Positions 1 through 10,229 of a stretch of DNA of 64,000 bases are shown here, one piece after another; the first letter of the stretch is position 1; each line of letters starts with the position of its first letter. Position numbers and translations under genes: made by a program. Source of the stretch: Trachelipus rathkii (taxonomy: Eukaryota > Arthropoda > Malacostraca > Isopoda > Trachelipodidae); assembly GCA_015478945.1 (NCBI GenBank), contig JABUQX010027774.1, forward strand, positions 17,599 through 81,598, written 5' to 3'. The notes under the pieces are model-generated. The model saw only the letters and a list, made by a program, of their open reading frames with translations. It was not told the DNA's origin and ran no database searches.

Positions 1-59
1 TGAAATATTAGTATGTTGAATTGATATATTTTAAATGCTAATTTTAATCCTTGTTTCTT

Positions 60-1075
<1,016 letters not shown>

Positions 1076-1118
1076 TTGAAATAATTTTTTCCTCATTAGC
1101 TAATTTTATGTTTATTAT

Positions 1119-1148
1119 TTGTTTTGTGAATATTTTGCATATATATAT

Positions 1149-1210
<62 letters not shown>

Positions 1211-1258
1211 ATATATATGAGAATTTTTTTTTTTTTATTTTTATATCTATATCATATA
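1119..1258. repeat. (TA)n tract joining the ATT field to repeat copy A
   Basis: A GTTTTGTGAATATTTTG stretch is followed by a (TA)n run (1139-1218) and a T-rich stretch. The same GTTTTGTGAATATTTTG plus TA run precedes copy B near 3862, so this junction belongs to the duplicated unit. Confidence 0.9.
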
Positions 1259-1513
1259 TCTATATATGATACGGACATTTCTATTTTAAGGGACTATCCC
1301 GGGATCGCAACTTAAGGAACACTGAAGGCACCGTTTAGCACCTAGTGCATAATTGCTTGTTTAACCATCCTGATAGTGGAAGGCCCCAACATTGTGAAGG
1401 TTTCCTGAACTGGTGTGACCAACAGAGTGGGTCATACATCCATTGAGGTGTTCTCGTGAGACATAACTAGTGATTTTCAAGCCGGACTTTTGGCATTTCA
1501 GGTTGATCCACCT

Positions 1514-1793
1514 GCACGGAACTAGGAGGGTACTTGAGTGGTACTTCCCACCTGCATAGGAATAGGAGGGTATTTGAGTGGTACTCCCCACCTTCACGGA
1601 CATAGGAGTGTACTTGAGTGGTACTCCCCACCTGCACGGAACTAGGAGGGTACTTGAGTGGTACTCCTCACCTGCACGGAACTAGGAGGGTACTTGTGTG
1701 GTACACCTCACCTTCACAGGAATAGGAGGGTACTTGAGTGGTACTCCCCACCTTCACTTACATAGGAGGGTACTTTAGTGGTACTCCCCACCT
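1514..1793. repeat. 40-bp minisatellite, seven units (copy A)
   Basis: Seven units of exactly 40 bp (280 bp) of the form GCACGGAACTAGGAGGG..., each ending in CTCCCCACCT or a close variant. Units differ by a few substitutions and no indels. Because 40 is not a multiple of 3, a translated frame cycles between three peptides, which argues against a coding role. Confidence 0.95.
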
Positions 1794-2038
1794 TCACAAG
1801 AACTACAAGGAAGTGTGGTAGTGCTTTTACAGTTCCCGAACTATTAAGGTTTATATTTGAACCGAACTGGGTTTAATTGGGATTCCTTTTGTGAAGGTCA
1901 CGTAAGATTTATGTTGATTAAACACTTTCTTGATTATTTTATTCCAAGGTGCTTTACTAGACATTGCTTACAGTGAATTTCAGGTTGTTTATTATTGAAA
2001 ACTATTTATTTTGCATATGCTCTTGGTTATCTTTCATG

Positions 2039-2304
2039 CAGGGATGGCATTTTTGGTGATTTTTTGATTTTTTTTAAAAAAATCAATTTGTGATTTTTTT
2101 GATTTTTTTGATATTTTTGATTTTTTGGATTTGTAACGTCACGCGAAATATAATTTGCAAGTTACAAATTATATATCGCGTGACGTTACGATAAAAAAAA
2201 AATAGCAAAAAATAAAAAAAAAAAAAAAAAATCACCCAAAATTTTGATTTTTTATTTTTTTTTTTTAAAAAAAATCAAAAAAATCACTAAAAATGCCATC
2301 CCTG
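2039..2304. mobile_element. hAT-type MITE with perfect 8-bp target site duplication
   Basis: The 266-bp element begins CAGGGATGGCATTTTT and ends with its exact reverse complement, AAAAATGCCATCCCTG. The same 8 bp, CTTTCATG, flank it at 2031-2038 and 2305-2312. An 8-bp duplication with CAGGG...CCCTG ends is the signature of the hAT superfamily. It is non-autonomous, made of A/T homopolymers plus a nested hairpin whose arms (2133-2157 and 2165-2189) contain GTAACGTCACGCGA and its complement. The related unit at 4740-4770 lacks the insertion, giving a natural empty site. The perfect ends suggest fairly recent movement. Confidence 0.93.
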
Positions 2305-2610
2305 CTTTCATGTACTGGGATTTGATTTATTGATGCTTTTGGGGATTATTAGCTAGTTAGGATAGGAAACAATTTTTTGGGATATTCATTTATTTATTTA
2401 TTTGTATTTCTGTCTGCCTTTAATTTCTTTGTAAATATACTGATGAAAATTTGCTGTTTACCTTTTTCTTGGAACCCCTTTGAAGTACGAACGAGAGAAC
2501 CTTGTGTTGACCTCCGCGAAACACGGTTGTTAACGAGCTGACGAGTGTAACCATCCGGCAACACATTTTTGGTTGCCCGTGGGGGGAATATTTTGAAGTA
2601 AAATTAGTCT

Positions 2611-2750
2611 TTATCATGCTATTTTTTGTAAGCAGCTATCATTAGAGTTGTTATATGCTCTTTTGAGCAATTATCATTAGACTTGTTATCATGCTATTTT
2701 TGTGAGCAATTATCATTAGAATCGTTATCATGCTATTTTTGTGAGTAATT
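2611..2750. repeat. Short tandem repeat, about 39-bp unit
   Basis: Three units and a partial fourth (2611-2650, 2651-2685, 2686-2724, 2725-2750) share TTATCATGCTATTTTTGTGA and AATTATCATTAGA. Units differ by small indels. No coding or regulatory role can be read from it. Confidence 0.85.
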
Positions 2751-3195
2751 AACATTTTGGTAGGATCATGCGAATTTTCGGTGTAGCAGCGACGAATCAT
2801 GAAAGTCAGGGCTACGCCATTTTCGTGGGCATTGTCACTAACACAGGATCCATCAGAGTTATTGAGGAAAGGAGTGCAAATTAAGGGTAAGTTTAAGTTT
2901 GGGCTTTAACATTTGGATGTATATGACGAATGTAGAGTAATTATGCGACGCAGATAGATCTTAAAGCTTAAAACTGGTGTGAGGATGATGTACGGTACCT
3001 CCTATCCGTATATTCTAGGGCGAAAACTGAAATCGGTGAAGGAGTCGAAATAGTAGTTCAGGAGTTATTATTTGACAAATGTGAGATCTGTAGTTATTGA
3101 ATTTAAAAGTATGGTGGTGGTCCATGTGAATTAATAATGACTGAACCATGTACTTACAGGCAGATTATTCAGTATTATTATCACCGTACTTATGT
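2751..3195. other. Unassigned single-copy-like DNA
   Basis: Mixed-composition sequence between the 39-bp repeat and the next ATT array. I find no open frame with a recognisable domain, no terminal repeats and no RNA gene. Confidence 0.6.
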
Positions 3196-3199
3196 GAAT

Positions 3200-3254
3200 C
3201 CTAGTTATTATTATTATTATTATTATTATTATTTATTATTATTTATTATTATTA

Positions 3255-3290
<36 letters not shown>

Positions 3291-3422
3291 GATTTTATTT
3301 TCAGTCTTGTGTATTTACACGTACATATATGAACAAGTATGAATGTATATTTATTTGTGGCGACATGAGCGTGGTACAAATAGTGACATTATGTTATTGT
3401 TATTCGATTATTATTATTATTA

Positions 3423-3487
<65 letters not shown>

Positions 3488-3865
3488 TTATTCTCTATTA
3501 TATTCTCTATTATGTATATAGTATTGGGCACATGAGCATTTATACAAATAGTTCAAGAATGGTACAGTTAAATTATGTATATTATTATTAGTAAAAGATA
3601 AATGAGATAATCTATTTATGAACATTCTTCTTATTATTATTTTATTATTTTATTATTATTATTATTATGTTATATTATTATTATTTTTATTATTATATAT
3701 TCATTATATTATTATTTTATTATTATTTTATATTTTTATTTTATTATATTATTATTATTATTATTATTATTATTTATTATTATTATTATTATTATTTTAT
3801 TATTATTATTATTATTATTGATGATAATGATTCTCTATTATTATTTTATTTTTATTACTTGGTTT
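3200..3865. repeat. Second cluster of ATT microsatellites
   Basis: Pure or near-pure ATT runs at about 3200-3290, 3408-3495 and 3627-3865. Between them a short motif recurs (ACATGAGCGTGGTACAAATAGT near 3363, with a diverged ACATGAGC...ACAAATAGT near 3530), so the spacers are also repeat-derived. Confidence 0.95.
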
Positions 3866-3889
3866 TGTGAATATTTTGTGTATATATAT

Positions 3890-4880
3890 ATGATACGGGA
3901 CATTTCTATTTTAAGGGACTATCCCGGGACCGCAACTTAAGGAACACTGAAGGCACCGTTTAGCACCTGGTGTATAATTGCTTGTTTAACCATCCTGATA
4001 TTGAAAGGCCCCAACATTGTGAAGGTTTCCTGAACTGGTGTGACCAACAGAGTGGGTCATACATCCATTGAGGTGTTCTCGTGAGACATAGCCAACGATT
4101 TTCAAGCCGGACTCTTGGCATTACAGGTTGTTTAACCTGCACAGAAATAGGAGGGTACTTGAGTGGTACTCCCCACCTGCACGAGGAATAGGAGGGTACA
4201 TGAGTGGTACTCCCCACCTTCACGGACATAGGAGGGACTTGAGGGGGGTACTTCACCACCTGCACGAATAGTAGGGTACTTGAGTGGTACTCCTCACCTA
4301 CTTGGAATAGAGAGGGTACTTGAAGTGAGTATTCCGACTTCGCCACAGGAATAGGAAAGGTTCTTGAGTGGTTACTCCCCACCTTCACGACCAGGAGCCA
4401 CCAACTACGGTATTGGAGGGGTACTCTATCTACGCCTTTTTCCATTCAAGAACGGATACAGAGGGGCAAGTTGTTGTTGTTAGTGACTTTTGGTTACAGT
4501 TCGCCGAATTATTAAGTTTAGTATTACAGGCCGAACTGAGTTTAATTGGAGTTCCTTTTGTGGAGGAACGTCACGTAAGAGGTTTATGATGATTATTAAT
4601 TTTCACTCTTCTTTGATTTATTTTTCATTCCTAGATCGCCTTTTGAAAGCTTTTAATACGTAAGCACATAATATGCTCAGCAAGTGAATTTCAGGTTGAA
4701 TTTATTTTTTATTGAAAACTGTTTATTGGAATATGTTCTTGCTTATCGTTATGTATGGATTTGATTGATAAGGTTGATGCTTTTGGGATTAAAGCTAGCT
4801 AGGGAATATGGAAAACAATTTGCGGGATTTTATTTTAGTTTATTTATTTGATTTCTGCTCTGCCTTTTAATTCTTTTAAA
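3890..4880. repeat. Long interspersed repeat unit, copy B
   Basis: Second copy of the unit at 1262-2400, beginning GATACGGGACATTTC. Its first 240 bases match copy A with few changes, but its minisatellite is more eroded and it lacks the hAT MITE. A 161-codon minus-strand frame (3960-4445) crosses the minisatellite and conserved flank; the frame is not kept in copy A and no domain is recognisable, so I do not call it a gene. Confidence 0.88.
4139..4384. repeat. 40-bp minisatellite, about six degenerate units (copy B)
   Basis: Same motif as 1514-1793 (AGGAGGGTACTTGAGTGGTACTCC), but with single-base indels that break the 40-bp period, unlike the perfectly phased copy A. Confidence 0.88.
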
Positions 4881-5545
4881 CGTCACATTTCAGGCTCCAT
4901 ATTACTGCTTTATGAAATATTTGGCTTGGCTTTCTTTATATTCCAGGACCCATTTATGTAAGAACGTGAATGAGAATCCCTATGTCCGCTTTATAGGCTA
5001 TATGGATATCTCATATATGACGATTTAATTGTGATCAAATTTGAAGGTAGATGTGATATTCACAATATTATTAAATCTTCCTTAAGAATAGATTCGCAAA
5101 AGTTAACCTATATAGCAGCTCTCATAGTGTATTCACTACGTATAGGGTAGCCCAGGTTTGAAGATGCTTTCCGATTGAATAAAAATGGCTTTTAATTTTT
5201 CAGCTTTGCGCAAATTTTGATGAATTACAAGAGTCTGTTACAATGATACACTTTTCATTCTTGTTTTTTGTGTGAACAGCTCATGCGTATAATAATTTAT
5301 TACCTATAGCAAGCTAATTCATAGTGATATATAGTTTATATATATATTATATGATATATAGTGTGTTATGATAGTAATGCTTTAATTTGTTTATATTAAT
5401 AAAGCTATTAATATGATGGAGATAATTAGTATCGATAGGTTCATATTAAAAGGGTATTAATAATATATATAGAAGCTATTATATGGGCGCTATATAATAA
5501 ATAGACGTAATACTTATATTAAGATTTAATATATAATGGTAATAT
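4881..5545. other. No gene seen
   Basis: AT-rich DNA with short TA runs around 5330-5520. I see no domain-bearing frame, terminal repeat or RNA gene. Confidence 0.6.
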
Positions 5546-5832
5546 AGTTACTTAACGCCCCACAATTGACGGAACGGAGTGGAGGTCGACGAAAAAAAAA
5601 AATCACAGGTAGCCTCTATGAACATAAATAGATGTTTTACGGGGCGAAACTGAAGTTTTTTTACTGACGCTGCTGACCTGACCTCGAGCCTGACCTGATC
5701 TAGCCTAACCTAAACGGTGTAATCCTTTAACATTTTTCCTAATTTTTCCTTAAATCTAGTCCACCATTGCTGTAGGAACAGGTTTAAAAAAAATAAAAAA
5801 ATTGTTCATTTATTGTAGGCGTTTAAGTAACT
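5546..5832. mobile_element. Probable MITE with 21-bp imperfect terminal inverted repeats
   Basis: The left end AGTTACTTAACGCC...ACAAT (5546-5566) is matched in inverse orientation by ATTGTAGGCGTTTAAGTAACT read from 5812 to 5832, with one compensating indel and one or two mismatches. The 287-bp interior is non-coding and contains TGACCTGACC...CTAACCTAAAC and A-rich tracts. The flanks are AT-rich and I cannot define a target duplication, so the superfamily is uncertain. Confidence 0.65.
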
Positions 5833-6450
5833 TTGTTCAGTATATATATATTATTCATAGATTAGGTTTATATTATGCTTATATTAATTGTAGGATATTA
5901 ATATAATATAATATATATATACTATATAATAGTTTTAGATATTTAATATTGTATTAAATAATATATATATATATATTATATAGCTGGTATATATATTATG
6001 TTAATAAATGTTTCATTTGATACCAAAGGTGTGGTGACCGTTAATGAGAAGTTAACGTCGTTAAAATTGTTAATCGTTAAACAAAAAATATGTAATTTTA
6101 TTATTACGGATCGTTAATTGATCTAAAGCGTTTTATCGTTGTGGTTAAAGTGAATTAGCGGAAGAGTTAGTAACGTATAATTGGTCTAAACTTGTTAACC
6201 GTCTTCTTACTAATCTCTTGTGAGGGAGAATAGTAATATTATTGTTAATGTTTCTTTTATTTATAATATATCCCTAAATTAAAATATTTTAATAATATAT
6301 TAATAATATATCAGACAAATTAATTAAGCTTTGACCTATAGGCAAATGCTTTTGCCGCTTGCCGAAGATACTTCCAAAGCGTAAATACTTTATTAAATTA
6401 ATACTCAATTACCGGTGTAACCGTAAAGAATGTCCCAGAATTTCTCAATG
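5833..6450. other. AT-rich DNA with iterated GTTAA/TTAAC motifs
   Basis: TA-rich stretches (5840-6000 and 6240-6310) surround a segment at 6025-6200 where GTTAA, TTAACG and CGTTAA recur many times. A similar cluster lies at 8480-8710 on the other side of the mariner relic. They may be subterminal repeats of one older element, but the inverted match is too loose to prove it. Confidence 0.45.
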
Positions 6451-6599
6451 CGTTATATTATACACAGCATAAATAAAACAATATCGCATATCATATCATA
6501 CATCAAAGTGAAGGTAAGTTTGCATAGGTTCGGATATGCACATATGCCACCAAGAACGAGTTTACGCTGAATGGGTACAGTCGACGATGACGCGCCATC

Positions 6600-7850
6600 G
6601 CGCGAGCATTCAGATGTAGTCTGTCTTAGTTGCGGGCAGTATATCTTGAGGCAATGGCGGGTCCAGCTGAAGCGATAAAGCTTTCTGTGTCTCTTACAAT
6701 TTTGACTAAGTGGAGAATCTGTAATTACCGATTCAAGCGTGCGTATCGTTTCGGTTCCAAGGTGACCCTCCATTGGAAAAACATTCGCCGATGGTATGGG
6801 CAATTTGCAAACTAATGGATGTTTTTGTAAAGGCAAAAGTACAGGACGGCCAAAAGTGTACAGCATGTGGACCGTATCAGTGCCTCGTGTACCTTCTAGT
6901 TTCCTAAGAGGGAATCGGCAGTCTACGGAGAGCAAGTCAGGACGAACTGTACATTGGTTGTCAACAAACGAACGGGGAAATGTGTCTCGTTGCAATAAAG
7001 GGTCGTTGAAGTGAGACGACACTATGCGTGCATACCCGTTGCGTTTTGTACATGATTTTGAAAGCCCGACGACTAATGCTCTACGGTTTACATTGCCTGT
7101 GCAGTGCTAGGTCGAGACGATGACCTTCTAGATCGTGTAGTGTTTAGCGATGAGTTCCACGTTTCATCTCAGGGGTAAGGTTAATGCCCTTAATTTCGTA
7201 TCTGGTGGTCTGAAAATCCGGCATGAACTGTTTGAATCCAAGAACACGACAACTTGTGATTTTCCCCAAGGTAAGCTTTTTTTTCCTGAGCGCCGATATA
7301 TCCTCGGGCGCCTTATTTGGTGTACGAACCTTTTAACTTTTCTCGCAGAAAGCATATTCCCGTAACACGGGGTCGCCTATGTTTGATAGTGTTTAAAACT
7401 CTAATGCTCTTTCCACAATTATTTAGAGATAGAAGCGGTTATCAAACATTTATTCCGGGAGGCAGCAGAGAGATGGTAGCCTCTCCACATTGGTAGTCAA
7501 ATAGTTGCGAAGGCGTGAAAGGTTGACGACTTACTCCCAGATCGCTGGGTTGGTCATAATGGTCCAGACGACATCAGAACGTTGGGTTGGTCATAATGGT
7601 CGAGACGACAGAGCTCTATATAATCTGGCCCCCCGAGTTCCCCGGATTTAGACGCCATGCGGATTCAATCTATGGGCGTGCTGCCTACCAACATTGGCTA
7701 TACTGTCAGAGTTTGTAACGCTAGAAATCTTGAACATGGCCCGTTCCTTCTTTACTCCGGATCTGTATTTAACCATGTTTAGAGGAGGAATTGTGATTAG
7801 TCGGGCCTGAATGTACCCTGAGGTATAAACGGAAAGGCACATTTTGATAT
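6600..7850 (+). pseudogene. Decayed mariner-like transposase
   Basis: Read across frames, this resembles the mariner-like transposases common in arthropods. A helix-turn-helix region ends in IRRWYGQFAN (to 6815) and is followed by GCFCKGKSTGRPKV. The first catalytic aspartate lies in VVFSDE (codon 7149-7151), and a frameshift follows at once, after which TFHLRGKVN continues in another frame. Near the C-terminus, DRWVGHNGPDD (about 7540-7573) and SPDL (about 7640) stand for the block around the last catalytic acidic residue. A 37-bp tandem duplication lies inside that block. Several stops and frame changes make the protein inactive. No clear terminal inverted repeats were found. Minus-strand frames in this interval (e.g. 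6453-7022) are shadows. Confidence 0.85.
7546..7610. repeat. Tandem duplication inside the mariner relic
   Basis: 28 bp at 7546-7573 (TGGGTTGGTCATAATGGTC...) recur at 7583-7610 with a single C/G difference, offset by 37 bp. Both copies encode the WVGHNG block, so the duplication arose within the transposase gene. As 37 is not a multiple of 3 it also shifts the frame. Confidence 0.92.
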
Positions 7851-9640
7851 TTCATAATACTAGGAGAAGCTCTGTTCAATACCTTCACTTTTGATGTATG
7901 AGTGATGCTAGTTTGGGATATTGATCGACAGTGATATTACGCTTTATAATAAAGCCTTGAAACTTGGGACATTCTCTTACGGGAAAACACCCAAGTTATC
8001 AGCATTAATGTATCTCTCTAAAAAATGGAAATATGGAGGTATGCTCACACTGTAGAATTTTAATACAAAATAGCAGTATTTTTTATAAATTACAACGCTT
8101 AGTGAGCCTACTTCTTATAGTTTTCACTAGTCGCAAAAAAGCAAGTTCATGTAACTCAGCGTCACGTAAAGAAGTTAAGTGACTCATTTGAATTGCGGGT
8201 AACAGTCACTACGCTGCTTTGTATTCTTCAATGACTTAGCCTATGTCTCAATTAAGAAATGAGTGGAATACCAGCAAAATGTTTAATAAAATGTCGAGGA
8301 CCATTTTCTTAATACGGAATAATAACCGGATGTAGGAGAATATAAAAACCAGGTTTTGATGGCCATTGTGAGGAGCGTTTAGGAAATATTTTGGAAAAAA
8401 AAGTTTGTTATCGAAATTCGAATCTTATACAATTTAAAATCTTAAATAAGAAAATATTTTATAAAACTCGAGTAAATTAATGCAGTAATCGCTTTTATTA
8501 ACGTAGTTTAGGTCAAAATTTATTTAAAAACTTCTGTTAATAGTTCCGGTACTTTATTTTCCGTAATTGCATTAACGAAAAGTGGTGACAACTCCCAAAA
8601 AACCTTTCACTGGTTATCACAGTTAACGAAAAAAAATTAAACGAGTTAATTGATGACGTAAAATTGAAACGCCTTTGAACGCATGGTTAATGCCTACCTG
8701 TTAGTGATTAGTTGAGGATAATACAAGTATATTATAGTTATATAATGGTATTTATATATATACGTTTTCTAATATACTAAGTGCTATATATATATATAAT
8801 AGTATATATATATGTATTAATAAATAATGGGTTTTCACTATAAAGGATAAATCTTGGAAAATCTTTCCGCTAATATGTAACATAAATGTGCATTTATAAG
8901 CTACTCACCTTAATGATAGGTATAATTTTATCTATTATTATATTATATATTATTGATATATATATATATTACAAACACTGAATTTATACCTTAAGGAGGT
9001 AAAGAGAGGAAGGGCAATAATCTCCCTCGCTTCTATTTATTAGCTCCAAAATCGTTAAAATATCTGAACATCATCATTATTCTTCCTTTTTTTTAATAAT
9101 ACCCTCCAAATCCTTGAAGTTCATCATAAGTGTTTCTACTTCTGCCCACAGCTGATTTTTTGAATAGATGTTTGTAAACAAAGTTTTAAGAATAAGGAAT
9201 TCATTCGCGGTCGATTTGGCACAAAACCGTTCTTAAAATGCGTAAGATTTTATCTTATCGAGCCGTAAGGACAAAATGGCAGAACGAAAACGGCTTTAAA
9301 CTTGAAAATGTTTTTCCATATCCACATTAAAGATTAAAAATTGGTGAAAGTTAAGAATTACAAACAACCTATAATAAGTATTAGACTACAAAAATCAATA
9401 ATTCAAAATTCTTTAAAAATACCTCAATCTTACAACTTCACCTACTACTCTAGGCTATATTAATTTTATAATATATATAGTAATCTAATATATAATATTA
9501 TACGTCTTATATATTTAGGGCTTTATTTTAAAACATTTTTAAAAGTTTTATTTTTAATCATAGTATGATAAAATTATAATATTAACTGAGCTATATATTA
9601 ACTAGTAATACTATATAGATACTATATAAACTATTTATAG
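7851..9640. other. No gene seen; AT-rich
   Basis: AT-rich DNA with TA tracts near 8735-8815 and 8930-8970 and a cluster of TTAACG motifs at 8480-8710. No frame with recognisable coding content. Confidence 0.6.
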
Positions 9641-9870
9641 TATAACTCTAATTTAATATTATATTCAATATCTTATTTTGTAATAGGTAGGAAAAGTAGT
9701 ATATATATATATATATGTTATAATATCTATATATATATATATATAGTAGATATATATATAATATATATAATATCTTAATAATAATATTATATATATATAT
9801 ATAGATATATATTATATATACTATATACTTATATTTATATATATTCACACATAAACCATGTACTATTTTA
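9640..9870. repeat. (TA)n-rich tract
   Basis: Interrupted TATATA runs; the Tyr/Ile-rich frame across them is a product of the repeat. Confidence 0.93.
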
Positions 9871-9904
9871 ATATACTATTAATAACTAATATGGATATAT
9901 TAGT

Positions 9905-10095
9905 GCCATGGACTCGGATGAGTCAAAATTATTGAGCTGTTATGCGGTATGCGGTTATGCGGGGGATGCGATGCGGATCTTACAACGAGGAATGAGGAAT
10001 GCGGAGTGGATGCGGATGCAGATCATTAAAGTTAGATTGAGGCATTGCAGATGCGGGTACAGATGCGGATCGGTTTACTCTTTCGAAGGTTTGAA
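9905..10095. repeat. Iterated GATGCGG/TGCGGAT motif cluster
   Basis: GCGGAT, GATGCGG and TGCGGTAT recur about a dozen times in 180 bp, far from background AT-rich composition. Similar short-motif clusters (GGCTCCGA at 18365-18500, CGATACC at 34030-34125, GGATACCGG at 34300-34400) occur elsewhere in the window. By analogy they may be subterminal regions of DNA transposons, but no termini are visible here. Confidence 0.6.
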
Positions 10096-10229
10096 TTAAA
10101 AATTAATAAGATATATTGATTCATAGTATCACGTATCTATATATATATATTATATATATATATAGATATATGGGTGAGGACAATATTATATAAATAACTA
10201 ATACTGTTCTTATTTAGTATAGTAATATA

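Larger units (their letters stand above)
1262..2400. repeat. Long interspersed repeat unit, copy A
   Basis: Starting at GATACGG, this stretch is nearly identical to 3890-4880 for its first 240 bases. Both copies then run through a 40-bp minisatellite and a shared tail (TGAATTTCAGGTTG ... TTGATGCTTTTGGG). Copy A is longer because a 266-bp MITE sits at 2039-2304. The two copies start about 2.63 kb apart, so the unit may be a large tandem duplication or a dispersed repeat. Open minus-strand frames inside it follow the minisatellite and show no recognisable domain. Confidence 0.9.

Noticed and set aside
1514..4384. CRISPR-like array from the 40-bp repeats
   Set aside because: Units are contiguous without unique spacers; it is a eukaryotic minisatellite.
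3960..4445. 161-codon minus-strand open frame
   Set aside because: It crosses the 40-bp minisatellite; the frame is not conserved in the near-identical copy at 1361-1603 and no domain is visible.
6453..7022. 189-codon minus-strand open frame
   Set aside because: Antisense to the mariner-like transposase blocks, which explain the sequence on the plus strand.
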